Shown: positions 1-7,780 of the stretch, piece by piece | Numbering within the stretch: the stretch's first letter is position 1 | Layout of the letters: each line of letters begins with the position of its first letter | The notes under the pieces: model-generated | What the model was told of the DNA's origin: nothing | Seen by the model: only the letters and a program-made list of their open reading frames with translations | Databases searched by the model: none | Made by a program: the position numbers and the translations under genes | Assembly (NCBI RefSeq): GCF_029338555.1 | Contig: NZ_CP119991.1 | Coordinates: 186,001-250,000 of the forward strand | Direction of reading: 5' to 3' | From: Halobaculum marinum | GTDB taxonomy: Archaea; Halobacteriota; Halobacteria; Halobacteriales; Haloferacaceae | DNA length: 64,000 nt

Positions 1-2646
1 AGCGACTGTGGCGCCTGGGGGTACAAATCCTTGCCTTTCCCTCCCTACGGGAACGAAGAGATGCTATCTTTCTATAAGACACTCAAAGTCACTGTCGGGG
101 TCACAATCGACCATCTCGTTCTCGGGTCCGGGAAAGAAGAGGGCCGCCTCTACCTCAATGAACGGGCGTTCGATGGCGACATGACGAAGGACGACATTCC
201 GGACGCGGTAACGGAAGTTGTCGACGTGATGACAGACGAGTGGCCGGAGGAGTGGCCTGCGTACGTTGATGAGTACGAACCTACGATTCGAACGGATGCA
301 AACAGTGAGATCGAACCGTTCACCGCGGCAGACTTTCAAGGGGAGATTGAGAGCGTACTCGAACGTCTCTCACAGGATCCGCGCGCCGTCTACCGGGAAG
401 ACGATGCAGAGTTTCGATACGAGCTGACGCTGCGGAACGCCCAAGAGATGTATGCCCTCTATCAGCGGCGTGACTATCCGTTCCGCTTGATGGTCGCGGT
501 TCAGGGGTGGGATTCCGACTCCTACGCGAGGGCTGCAGAGGAAGTCCTCGATATCGGCTATGACTATCTTGGGATCGGCGGCGTCGCAGGAAGCCCGATT
601 CACGATGTTCGAGAGATCGTGAAGGCCGTCGGGAAGACGGTGAAAGCGTTTGAACGTGATCATAACACACGTGTGGATTCTCACGTCTTCGGTTTCGCAA
701 AGACCGAAGGTTTCGAGACAATCGGACGGTCGGGAATGTCGAGTTTCGATAGTGCGAGTATGCTTCGGTCGGCGTGGACCGGAGGAGGGAACTACCGACT
801 TGATCACGACGAACGCTATGACGCCATTCGTGTCCGCTATCCGTCGAGCAGTGCTAATATTGCGGAGTCTGTCGAGGCATCACTTCGTAGCCGCGAGGTG
901 CTTGTTGCCCTACGGGCGTACGACGCAGGTGGCTCGATTCGTGATGCCCTCAACGACTGGCATTCATCCTCAGTAGATATTCTCCCGGCGGTCGAACACT
1001 ATCTCCGTGAACACCGTCACGATAACCAGTTTGATGAGCGTCTCTTAGAGGTCGTCGAGGCGGCATTCCGAGAGGACTTCGAATATGGGCGTGAACTACA
1101 GGCGAGTTTCGGCGGCGACCTCCGCCGGAAGCTCGCTAAGCTCCTTCGTGAAGACGGCCCAGAGGATCCGGTTCCGTTCTCTCAATACAGTGATCTACTG
1201 AAGACAGCTGATGAGATATTCGATCAATTCCCACATGCGCCAGTTCTCCTCAACGACTCAGACATAGTGACTGACTACGATCGCGTTTGGGCGATCGTCA
1301 GAGAGTACGCGACATGGGTCGGGGACGACGACCTCTTAGAAGAGTATCAAGAGACACTCCGTGAGCGCCCTTGGGATCGCTGTGACTGTCCACTCTGTCG
1401 TGAGGAAAGTATTGACATCTGTATCTTCCGTGGAAACGATCGAAACCGACGTCGGGGGTTCCACAACACGCGGAGGTTCTACGATGAGTTTGAGGAGGAC
1501 CTACCGAAGATTCTCGTTGCGACGAAGGGTACAGCTAAACTTAGCGGCTTTGAAACTGTCGAAAACTATCTCCGCGATGAGCATCCTGAATTCTGGGAGC
1601 AGACACACGACCTCCCTATTGCTGAACTTGGTATGTTGGATGCAAGTGGTGTGAACGAGTGGTGGGATGACACTCCTTCCATGGCGTCGTTTGACCCCGA
1701 TCGAATGGCCGCAAATATTGGTGAACAGGCCGCACGCTACCAGTATCTTTTCTTACAGGATGATGACGGGTCGATCGACGATGCGGTTATTGAAGCAGCA
1801 CGTGAGAAAGAATGTGCTGTAGAGACATACAGTGATCCAGCCGATCTTCGTGAGCAGGTGTTGGAGACTTGTGGCGAAAACTATGTTGCTGGCGAGGATT
1901 TCCTCCCACATCCACCAGAACTTGATGTGGACAACCTCGACATTTTGGTCATTGACCAGTGCTCTGGATCGAAGGATGTCCCTGATAATGCGCCAGTCTT
2001 TGACGCCGACGAGACGCTTCAATTTTCCCGAGAAGATCTCCTCGCTCGTGATAACGTCCCTGGGATCGCCGCACGCGACCTATACACTGGTCGCCAGCAA
2101 GCCAATGTCAGAGATGCCGTTCGCCGACTCCGATCGAACGGCCATGATGTTGATCGGTACTTCATCAGCGCCGGATTTGGCTTAGTCGGCGAGAACGACT
2201 ACCTCCCCCCGTACGAAGTGACGTTCAGTTCGATGAACGTGAGCGAGATCCGTGACCGGTCCGGGAAACTCTATATTCAAGAGGATCTACAGAAGGTTCT
2301 CGACGAGAGTGACTACGACGTTGTCTTCTTTACACTCAGCAAAGACTACTACACCAGTATTGACGTTGACAAAATGGTTCAACGAGTCAAAGCGGATCGA
2401 ATTGGCGTCGTGTTCAATCGTGAACTAGTCGAAGACCAGTTTGACAATATCGAGTCCATCCCCGCACGAACTGAGGATGCGAAGCGACACGGTACGATTG
2501 TCATCGGTCTCAAAGGTCTGTATATGAAGAACTTCGCCAAACAGGTTGATAATCTTGAGACGATTCGCCCGGAGACTATCGAGGAACTCTGCCGATATGT
2601 CGATGATGGACCAAACCAGACCACACTACCTCAAGAAAAGTCTTAG
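1..2646 (+). CDS. TGT/DpdA-like transglycosylase fused to a DUF6884/YaaA-like domain (5' end outside window)
   Basis: The frame is open from base 1, so the real start lies left of the window; 881 residues are visible. The N-terminal half resembles the tRNA-guanine transglycosylase barrel. DCGAWGY (visible residues 2-8) matches the DSGGF substrate Asp region and IDHLV lies near 37. GYDYLGIGG (near 187) matches the glycine-rich guanine-binding loop, and SSFDSAS fits the nucleophile Asp site. CDCPLC at nt 1381-1398, followed by a His (RRGFHN), is the TGT zinc site. The part from nt 1940 (CSGSK, LYTG, ISAGFGLV, PPYEVTF) looks like DUF6884, related to YaaA. There is no PUA domain, unlike archaeosine TGT. 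Base composition is less GC-rich than typical core genes here. It may be a DpdA relative acting on DNA, which is inference; the tRNA enzyme role is less likely because of the fusion. Confidence 0.75.
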   Translation, partial: SDCGAWGYKSLPFPPYGNEEMLSFYKTLKVTVGVTIDHLVLGSGKEEGRLYLNERAFDGDMTKDDIPDAVTEVVDVMTDEWPEEWPAYVDEYEPTIRTDANSEIEPFTAADFQGEIESVLERLSQDPRAVYREDDAEFRYELTLRNAQEMYALYQRRDYPFRLMVAVQGWDSDSYARAAEEVLDIGYDYLGIGGVAGSPIHDVREIVKAVGKTVKAFERDHNTRVDSHVFGFAKTEGFETIGRSGMSSFDSASMLRSAWTGGGNYRLDHDERYDAIRVRYPSSSANIAESVEASLRSREVLVALRAYDAGGSIRDALNDWHSSSVDILPAVEHYLREHRHDNQFDERLLEVVEAAFREDFEYGRELQASFGGDLRRKLAKLLREDGPEDPVPFSQYSDLLKTADEIFDQFPHAPVLLNDSDIVTDYDRVWAIVREYATWVGDDDLLEEYQETLRERPWDRCDCPLCREESIDICIFRGNDRNRRRGFHNTRRFYDEFEEDLPKILVATKGTAKLSGFETVENYLRDEHPEFWEQTHDLPIAELGMLDASGVNEWWDDTPSMASFDPDRMAANIGEQAARYQYLFLQDDDGSIDDAVIEAAREKECAVETYSDPADLREQVLETCGENYVAGEDFLPHPPELDVDNLDILVIDQCSGSKDVPDNAPVFDADETLQFSREDLLARDNVPGIAARDLYTGRQQANVRDAVRRLRSNGHDVDRYFISAGFGLVGENDYLPPYEVTFSSMNVSEIRDRSGKLYIQEDLQKVLDESDYDVVFFTLSKDYYTSIDVDKMVQRVKADRIGVVFNRELVEDQFDNIESIPARTEDAKRHGTIVIGLKGLYMKNFAKQVDNLETIRPETIEELCRYVDDGPNQTTLPQEKS

Positions 2647-2723
2647 AACTGGAACAAACGCGGGAACGCGCTCTCGTGGAATCGTTGCAAGGGTATACGA
2701 GTCAATCCGTGTTCCGTGGGAGT

Positions 2724-3692
2724 TCATAGCTGAGCAGGGATGAAATCGCGCCGTCGGCGCATCCCCTGGCGCTTCGATGCTTGGTCGTAGTGCGCTCCCA
2801 GAATCTTCTTGCAGACGTCGCCGCGGTCGCTGACGACCTAGCGCAGGTCCCCGCGTCGCGGTGGGTCGTGATCAACCCCGCGCGGAGCTGGTGCGGCGAG
2901 TACTCCACCCCGAACAGGTCCACCAGCTCCTCTGCCCAAATTTCGCCCGGGTAGTCGATCATGTGCTTCAACAGTCGATGCGGCGTGTCCTGACACTCCA
3001 TATTGTAGCGCCGGATCGACTCCATCGCTAGTTCGCGGACGTCCGCAATCAGCTCCAGCGTCCCGTCCGTAATCCCCGAGAGGTCGCCCGCGTCGACGCG
3101 CGACTGGAGGATGTCGACGAGTTCTGACTGACTGTAGCGCTTGAGTTCGATGTGCAGGCCGGTCCGGAAGCGCGACGACGTCTCGGCGTCGAGGCGCGTC
3201 ACGAACCGCTCGTGCTCGTGGACGACGAACACGGGCGCCACGCCGTTCGCCTCGAAGAGGACGTGTGGGAGGTGTTCGTCCTCGATGTGTTCCGCCTCGT
3301 CGAGCGTGAGGACGATGGGCGAGTCGGCGTCCTCCAACTGCGCGAGGTACGACGACGCGGCGTCGGCCTTCGGCGATGAACGCGTCTTGAGGCCGGCGTC
3401 GACCAGCGCCTCTTCCAGGATCGCAGCATGCGAGCGCGTCCGGAGGCAGTCGACGTGCGCGGTCTTCACCACCGTCTCCCGGCGGAGTTCGTGGACCGCG
3501 AACCGCGAGACAACCGTATCGCCCGCGCCAGTCGGCCTCGAGATACAGATCGGGTACGCCGGACGGTCCGAGCGGAGCGGGTCGAGGGCGTTCGCGAACT
3601 GCCCGAGCGCGGCGTCGCGGTGGGGCATCCGCTCGGGTGACGCGGTCGAGTTCCAGAACCCGCGGGACTGTGGCGCTCACTCCGTCTGCCAT
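2724..3692 (-). pseudogene. Decayed Orc1/Cdc6-like replication initiator
   Basis: An AAA+ Orc1/Cdc6-like sequence spread over two frames. The start frame reads MADGVSATVPRVLEL from 3692. Near 3635 the homology moves to another frame (SPERMPHRDAAL). It returns to the first frame near 2850, where a TAG at 2838-2840 interrupts it before VVSDRGDVCKKILG and a final TGA at 2724. The Walker A region reads PTGAGDT and lacks the catalytic Lys; Walker B is LTLDEAEH. The core from about 3628 to 2870 is well preserved, so decay may be fairly recent. Its ATG overlaps the end of the upstream decayed gene (3677-4032), which suggests a former two-gene operon. It was probably a plasmid-type initiator and is now non-functional. 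Confidence 0.7.
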
Positions 3693-4032
3693 TGGTGTCG
3701 GGGGTCGATCCAGTCCCAGTCATCGAGGTCGACGTCGGCGAAGTACTCCTCGCGTTCGGTTTACCGGACCTCCTCGGGAACATCGCGAGCGAGATCGTCG
3801 ACGCCGTCGGCGTCGAACCGCTAGGCGACGGTGTGGTTCAAGAAGTAGTCCCATACAGTGCGACCTCGCACTCATTCACGAGTCCGAGGAGTTCGAAGCG
3901 TCTCCCGTCGGCATCGGTCAGGTGGCGAGTCAGCGTGATCGCCTCGCTCGAGGAGCGGTGTTCGGCGATTGTCCACGCGAGTTCTCCCTTCGTGTGGGTG
4001 TAGAGGCTGTGTTTCGGGCTCGACTTTGACAT
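3677..4032 (-). pseudogene. Decayed small haloarchaeal gene upstream of the orc1 relic
   Basis: ATG at 4032 opens MSKSSPKHSLYTHTKGEL and the frame runs to a TGA near 3838. The coding pattern then continues in a shifted frame (DYFLNHTVA, stop, RFDADGVDDLARDVPEEVR, stop, TEREEYFADVDLDDWDWIDP) to TGA at 3677-3679. The acidic, aromatic C-terminal part is typical haloarchaeal coding sequence. One frameshift plus two in-frame stops are therefore seen. The last codons overlap the ATG of the decayed orc1/cdc6 gene. The family is not recognised. Confidence 0.6.
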
Positions 4033-4326
4033 CAAGTCGATACCAACCCGGCTCGGTATTAGAAGCGAGCCAGGGGCGGAGTGTAAGTAGAGGTACCCGG
4101 ATGCGGGCCGACGAGCCGCCGGAAGTGAACCCACTCTCTGAGATGAAGAGCCGATCAGTATACTTTCACGACAATTCGGTCTGGTAACGGCTTGTGCTCG
4201 AGAAGGAAGACTCAGCTGTTGGCCTTCGTCCATCGACTCCCCGGGGTTTGGGGGTTACCGACGGTCGATGGAAATCTGGGTGCGAAGTACTGAAGTCCGT
4301 TCCCTGAGGCACCGAAATTGGGTATG

Positions 4327-4356
4327 GTTTCAGACGAACCCTTGTGGGGTTGAAAC
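4327..4356 (+). CRISPR. Solitary haloarchaeal CRISPR-type repeat
   Basis: A 30-bp unit starting GTTTCAGACGAACCC and ending GGGGTTGAAAC. From memory it matches the repeat family of haloarchaeal type I-B arrays (GTTTCAGACGAAC...TTGAAGC). The last two bases differ from the second copy at 4645. It is separated from that copy by 288 bp that contain a small gene rather than spacers. No cas genes are in the window. Confidence 0.7.
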
Positions 4357-4465
4357 GACTGCGTCGGAGCGAGGAACTCTTCTACCAACTCGTAGCACTT
4401 CTCGAGTTCTCCGTGCTTGTTGTACTCCTCCACCGCCCTTACCGCACGTCGCCTCTCCTCGGACG

Positions 4466-4471
4466 CTTATA
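4466..4471 (+). promoter_or_regulatory. TATA-like element for the 48-aa gene
   Basis: CTTATA lies 27-32 nt before the ATG at 4498, the spacing expected for a leaderless archaeal transcript. No Shine-Dalgarno sequence is seen before this ATG. Confidence 0.45.
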
Positions 4472-4497
4472 CCAATACACCCCAATGGTAAATCGTA

Positions 4498-4644
4498 ATG
4501 TCCGAAACAATCGACGTTGACCGTGACGCTGTTGAGACGCTGTACCGCGAAGTTGTCGCCCAGACTGAGAACATCGAGGAGGAGTGGCGTAACCCTGAGG
4601 TCGATGCCGCCCTCGACATAATTGGTGAGGCCCTGTACGAGTAA
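4498..4644 (+). CDS. 48-aa acidic protein between CRISPR-type repeats
   Basis: ATG at 4498 to TAA at 4642-4644, giving a 48-residue acidic protein that begins MSETIDVDRDAVETLYRE and is predicted to be mostly helical. It has a TATA-like box at the right distance. The next CRISPR-type repeat starts at 4645, the base directly after its stop codon. The family is not recognised. The helical, very acidic character would fit a small antitoxin-like or anti-CRISPR-like protein, but nothing in the sequence proves this; it may be an ordinary small haloarchaeal protein trapped in a decayed array. Confidence 0.6.
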   Translation: MSETIDVDRDAVETLYREVVAQTENIEEEWRNPEVDAALDIIGEALYE

Positions 4645-4737
4645 GTTTCAGACGATTCCTTGTGGGGTTGAAGCGGGAAGCGAACCGACTACCGCCAGCA
4701 AATCGGGAGCTTCAGACGAACACTTGTAAGACGAAGC
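4645..4737 (+). CRISPR. CRISPR remnant: repeat, one 34-bp spacer, degenerate terminal repeat
   Basis: The repeat at 4645-4674 differs from the 4327 copy at two bases inside the unit (ATTCC for ACCCC side) and at the end (GAAGC). Then comes a 34-bp spacer at 4675-4708, and a degenerate repeat at 4709-4737 that keeps TTCAGACGAAC and GAAGC. The repeat-to-repeat period of 64 bp is normal for haloarchaeal arrays. A degenerate last repeat is common at the distal end of an array, so this looks like the tail of a collapsed array. Confidence 0.7.
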
Positions 4738-4819
4738 ATCGGATCGGTCTTCTCCTGCTTCTGTAGCTATGATCTTATTTGACTACCTGGGGTCGCGCGC
4801 CAATGTAACGGGGATCCGC

Positions 4820-4864
4820 GATGTATGCACACCCCCGGCGCGCGGGGGTCCTCGTGCATACATC
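4820..4864. repeat. Nested inverted repeat (hairpin)
   Basis: Perfect 11-bp arms GATGTATGCAC (4820-4830) and GTGCATACATC (4854-4864). The loop contains a second GC-rich inverted repeat (CCCCC...GGGGG). It lies in a gene-free stretch (4738-5012) between the CRISPR remnant and the DUF7386-like gene. It may be a terminator, an operator or a recombination/replication hairpin. Confidence 0.6.
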
Positions 4865-4983
4865 CGAACGGTCCCTCGCGTTGAGTCCGCAGTTTCGAGT
4901 GGCCGCGCGGGTAGGGGTATATAATGCGCGAACCATCCAGTAACTCCAGATCGACGCGATTCGGACTCCGCTCATACATACAG

Positions 4984-4990
4984 ATATATA
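4984..4990 (+). promoter_or_regulatory. TATA-like box for the 5013 gene
   Basis: ATATATA centred about 26 nt before the ATG at 5013, consistent with a leaderless transcript. A purine-rich GGGGGAGGT at 4992-5000 is 13 nt from the ATG. A second TATA-like string (TATATAATG) lies near 4918-4926. Confidence 0.5.
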
Positions 4991-5012
4991 CGGGGGAGGT
5001 CAGCCGCCGAAC

Positions 5013-5276
5013 ATGGGCACCGGACGAACGACCCTACGCCTCTCGGACGAACGGAAACGACTGCTGGATCAAGCCGCCGGGATCGTCGCGGCTGGCAACG
5101 ACGATGACCCGCCGCGGTCCGACGTGATCGACGCCGCGCTGATGCACCTCGTCCAGTCGGCGCGGAACGTCGAGGACGCGAGGGAGGACTACGATCCTCG
5201 GACGATCCAAGATATCGCGAATACCGACGTTCCCGGCTTTTACTACCGGACAAGTATCGAAAGCCGGTGGAGATAA
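5013..5276 (+). CDS. Ribbon-helix-helix-like small protein (DUF7386-like)
   Basis: 87 residues. The N-terminus GRTTLRLSDERKRLLDQAA followed by PPRSDVIDAALMHLV has the strand-helix-helix pattern of RHH-type DNA-binding proteins. It resembles the haloarchaeal DUF7386 family by memory. Such proteins are common on haloarchaeal plasmids and proviruses as small regulators. The C-terminal 30 residues are acidic and unassigned. It is transcribed alone, with its own TATA-like box, ahead of a lower-GC gene. DNA target unknown. Confidence 0.7.
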   Translation: MGTGRTTLRLSDERKRLLDQAAGIVAAGNDDDPPRSDVIDAALMHLVQSARNVEDAREDYDPRTIQDIANTDVPGFYYRTSIESRWR

Positions 5277-5331
5277 GCTGTATCCGAAACCCGATAATTA
5301 TTTACAACACAATTTGACACACAGTTCACAA

Positions 5332-6108
5332 ATGGCGACACTAAATGCATATTCGAATGACCCGGGGTACTATATTAGAGCCTGGACCTCAGATCTCAGG
5401 AATTTTAATTACAAAATTCGGTCCGAAGGCTGGGATATCATCGACAGTGATCCAAACCTCACAGATGGCGTTCAGATATCTTGGAAATATATTAACACTT
5501 TGAAAGCTCTTGGAGTGGTGTATACGGAAGAGTCTGGAGTGATAAGCCCCGATGACGAGAAGTTCACTCCTGACCCAGACCAAACCTCAGAGTCTCTGAG
5601 CAGGGAGGAGGCCATGGAGTTTCTGGATGCAATCCGTTCAACGAGAAATCTTTCCACCCAAGAATTGGAACAGATCTCTTCCGTACTTGGGATTGAGACT
5701 CTCGATGACAATCACGAAGAACTTGAATCTAACATATCAAGCCAAATCAAAGAAGAGTTGTCGAACAATAGGAAGTTGAGCGGTGAGGTGTGTGACAGCG
5801 TAGTTGCATTCACACCCGAATGGAAGACAGAATCCGACGATCTGTATCACCGTCTGTTCATTATTCTAGTAGTCAAGGATAACTCTGGGTCTGTGGTCAC
5901 ATCCACGACTCACACGGTTAAATTCCATGACGGAACACTTGCTGATTGGTCCGTAATAATCGAGTCTGGATGTTGGAAAGCCAGAGGCGAGGCTTACCAA
6001 CACGTTGGATCTCTTTTACCAATTGTTGTAAACAACATAGAGGAGCGTTTTCCGACTATGACGGATACTTGGTTAGATCCAGAGATTAACCTCACTGTTG
6101 AGGGGTGA
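5332..6108 (+). CDS. Uncharacterised 258-aa protein of lower GC
   Basis: ATG at 5332 is chosen; an in-frame TTG at 5314 would add six residues. The N-terminal third has aromatic and helical stretches; a segment near residues 85-120 (SREEAMEFLDAIRS, STQELEQISSVLGIE) looks helical and linker-like. The C-terminal half (FTPEWKTESDDLYHRLFIILVVKD) is beta-rich. There is no signal peptide or membrane segment. The codon choice (AT-ending codons) differs from the neighbours, which suggests recent transfer. An AT-rich TATA-like stretch (ATAATTATTTA) lies near 5295. Function not recognised. Confidence 0.6.
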   Translation: MATLNAYSNDPGYYIRAWTSDLRNFNYKIRSEGWDIIDSDPNLTDGVQISWKYINTLKALGVVYTEESGVISPDDEKFTPDPDQTSESLSREEAMEFLDAIRSTRNLSTQELEQISSVLGIETLDDNHEELESNISSQIKEELSNNRKLSGEVCDSVVAFTPEWKTESDDLYHRLFIILVVKDNSGSVVTSTTHTVKFHDGTLADWSVIIESGCWKARGEAYQHVGSLLPIVVNNIEERFPTMTDTWLDPEINLTVEG

Positions 6109-6114
6109 AACTCT

Positions 6115-6396
6115 CTATTCGATACGGGGAGATCTACTCCCTGAATAATCGGCTTCCAGTAGCAATTGCCCGGCAACCCGACGAATAGAACTACACTCGT
6201 GCACTTCCGGAACGTGTCCGTCCTCGGGAACGCGCACGAGGTACGTCTGTTCCCCCAGCCGCTCGGTGAACGCCGTGGTGTTCTCGGGAAGTTCCCCCTC
6301 GTCGTCGAGGATCCCGTCCCGTTCCAGAAAGTCCGACCGCTCCAGCATGATCCCGACGGAGTCGATCCCGATCTTCCGTAGCTGTCTGTGTGGCAT
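6115..6396 (-). CDS. Small AbrB-like/DUF8053-like protein (tentative)
   Basis: 93 residues, converging on the 5332 gene with only 6 bp between stops. RKIGIDSVGIMLERSDFLE followed by a short acidic turn resembles the swapped-hairpin AbrB-like pattern (RKIG-x-S-x-G-x-L-x-x-x-D-x-L) seen in small haloarchaeal proteins. Those are usually antitoxin-like or regulatory. The similarity is by eye only. The C-terminus is basic-acidic and unassigned. Confidence 0.55.
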   Translation of the reverse strand: MPHRQLRKIGIDSVGIMLERSDFLERDGILDDEGELPENTTAFTERLGEQTYLVRVPEDGHVPEVHECSSIRRVAGQLLLEADYSGSRSPRIE

Positions 6397-6540
6397 ATCT
6401 GGCGGCTACCCGCGGGGTGTCATAAAGCCCCGCCCGAGGGGAGGGCACCCCCACGGGGACCCCGCTGTTCAAGTCAGAGTATTAGTGAGGGGGAGGGCTC
6501 GGCCACCGGATCGGCCCCGGTTGGCCGAACGAAAAACAAC

Positions 6541-6962
6541 TCTCTCACAATTGCATACCAGGAATTCGACGCGGAGGATATCAGGGCACTCGTGCTCGCG
6601 ATCTCCACCGCGACAGGAATGGTCGGAATCGCTCAAGTATCGGCATTCGGCGTCTCGATGTCGGACGGTTCACACTCGCCGGCATCGAGACGAACATCGC
6701 GTGGCTCCTCACAGTCGGTACGTTCGTCACGGTGGTTGTCACGAACGACAACACGGAACTGCTCTCGACGGACGGGATGGACCGGATGCGCGACGAGATG
6801 GACGACGTGTACGCCTTCACCGTCGCGGGCTCGGCGGTACTTCTCGTCGCGTGGGTACTGTTCCCCGGGGTCTCCTCCTCCTTCCAGAGCGAGGACCTGT
6901 GGGGTGTGCTCTACATCGCGGGCGTCGCGGCGTCACAGGTCGCGTTGGGGTGGATGTACTGA
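6541..6962 (+). pseudogene. Frameshifted multi-pass membrane gene
   Basis: Coding sense is split between frames. The first part (ALVLAISTATGMVGIAQV, near 6585-6660) is a hydrophobic segment. The match then continues in the -1 frame near 6660-6670 (RFTLAGIETNIAWLLTVGTF) through a loop (NDNTELLSTDGMDRMRDEM) and two more hydrophobic segments to TGA at 6960-6962. One missing base near 6660 would join them into a protein with about four membrane segments. The start codon is not clear. It is followed directly by a DUF378-like gene with the same kind of lesion. Confidence 0.5.
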
Positions 6963-7194
6963 TGATCGACCTCCGCAACCCCTACGACAAGTCAGAGTCG
7001 ACGCTCGAGGTCAGGTTGTGGTTCGTCGTCGCGCTCGGGCGCTCAATTGGGGACTCATGGCTGCCGTCGACGTGAACCTCGTCACGGGGCTCCTCGGCTC
7101 GAGCGCAGACCTGACGTACCTTGCGGTGGGCGCGGCGGGCGGGCTGAACCTCCTCGAACTGTTCGGCATCGACGTGCTCGGAGGTGACGTATGA
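6962..7194 (+). pseudogene. Frameshifted DUF378-like membrane protein
   Basis: ATG at 6962 overlaps the previous stop. The first frame gives MIDLRNPYDKSESTLEVRLW then WFVVALG. Near 7040 the match moves to the -1 frame: ALNWGLMAAVDVNLVTGLLG and a second hydrophobic helix (YLAVGAAGGLNLLELFGI), ending at TGA 7192-7194. The ALNWGL motif and two-helix layout are those of DUF378/YuzA-type small membrane proteins. One missing base near 7040 explains the break. A separate 45-residue product could still start at ATG 7070. Confidence 0.55.
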
Positions 7195-7553
7195 GGCGCC
7201 GGAACGCGACAGCCGTGGTCATGGTCTCGTTCGCGCTCGCCGCGACGCTGGTCGGTGCGGTCGGCGGCGGCGCGGCGGCGGACGTGGAGCTCACAAATGA
7301 GACGGTTGGCGTCGACGTCGAGTCCGGTTGCGCTCCCGTTCTGGACTCGGAACGTCGAGTCACACGAAAGGCATCGGTGTGCGACGCCGTCCTCGTCACC
7401 GAACACCCGCGCAAACCGGCGTGCCACGTGCCAAGCACAGAATTGGCACTCCCGGTCGACAGCTCCAACTGGGGTGAATTTCCGGTTCACGCCGACCACC
7501 TCCGGCTACGCGCGCCGCTGCACGGCGTGGACCTACGTGTGGTGAGCGTATGA
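7191..7553 (+). CDS. Small exported protein, possibly frameshifted
   Basis: 120 residues; its ATG overlaps the DUF378-like stop (ATGA). The N-terminus MRRRNATAVVMVSFALAATL is a Sec-like signal peptide, with a likely cleavage after GGGAAA. The start of the mature part (VELTNETVGVDVESG) looks normal. After about residue 95 another frame (GVNFRFTPTTSGYARRCTAW) looks more protein-like, so a further frameshift is possible. It belongs to a three-gene string (6541-7553) of membrane and exported proteins, which may be a decayed virus-like or surface module. Confidence 0.4.
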   Translation: MRRRNATAVVMVSFALAATLVGAVGGGAAADVELTNETVGVDVESGCAPVLDSERRVTRKASVCDAVLVTEHPRKPACHVPSTELALPVDSSNWGEFPVHADHLRLRAPLHGVDLRVVSV

Positions 7554-7780
7554 GTTGACGCAAACCTACCCCTATCGGCATTAGACTTAGGTGCGTAAAT
7601 TGGGTTGCTGGGGAGCCATTCGCTCCAATTTCGTCCGGACGGGAACCGTCCAGACGGTGGATGGCCAACTGGTTTACATTCTATATCATTTGTCGTACTT
7701 AGTGGCGATATTTTGTTTAATCGTCTATTTCCTATCGAGCTATTAGATAAGTATGAGTACAGCCTAGCCAAGCAGGAGGT

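Noticed and set aside
2838-3692. 284-codon open frame on the minus strand as a separate gene
   Set aside because: Only its first 20 codons have coding character; the rest is a shadow of the orc1/cdc6 relic in another frame.
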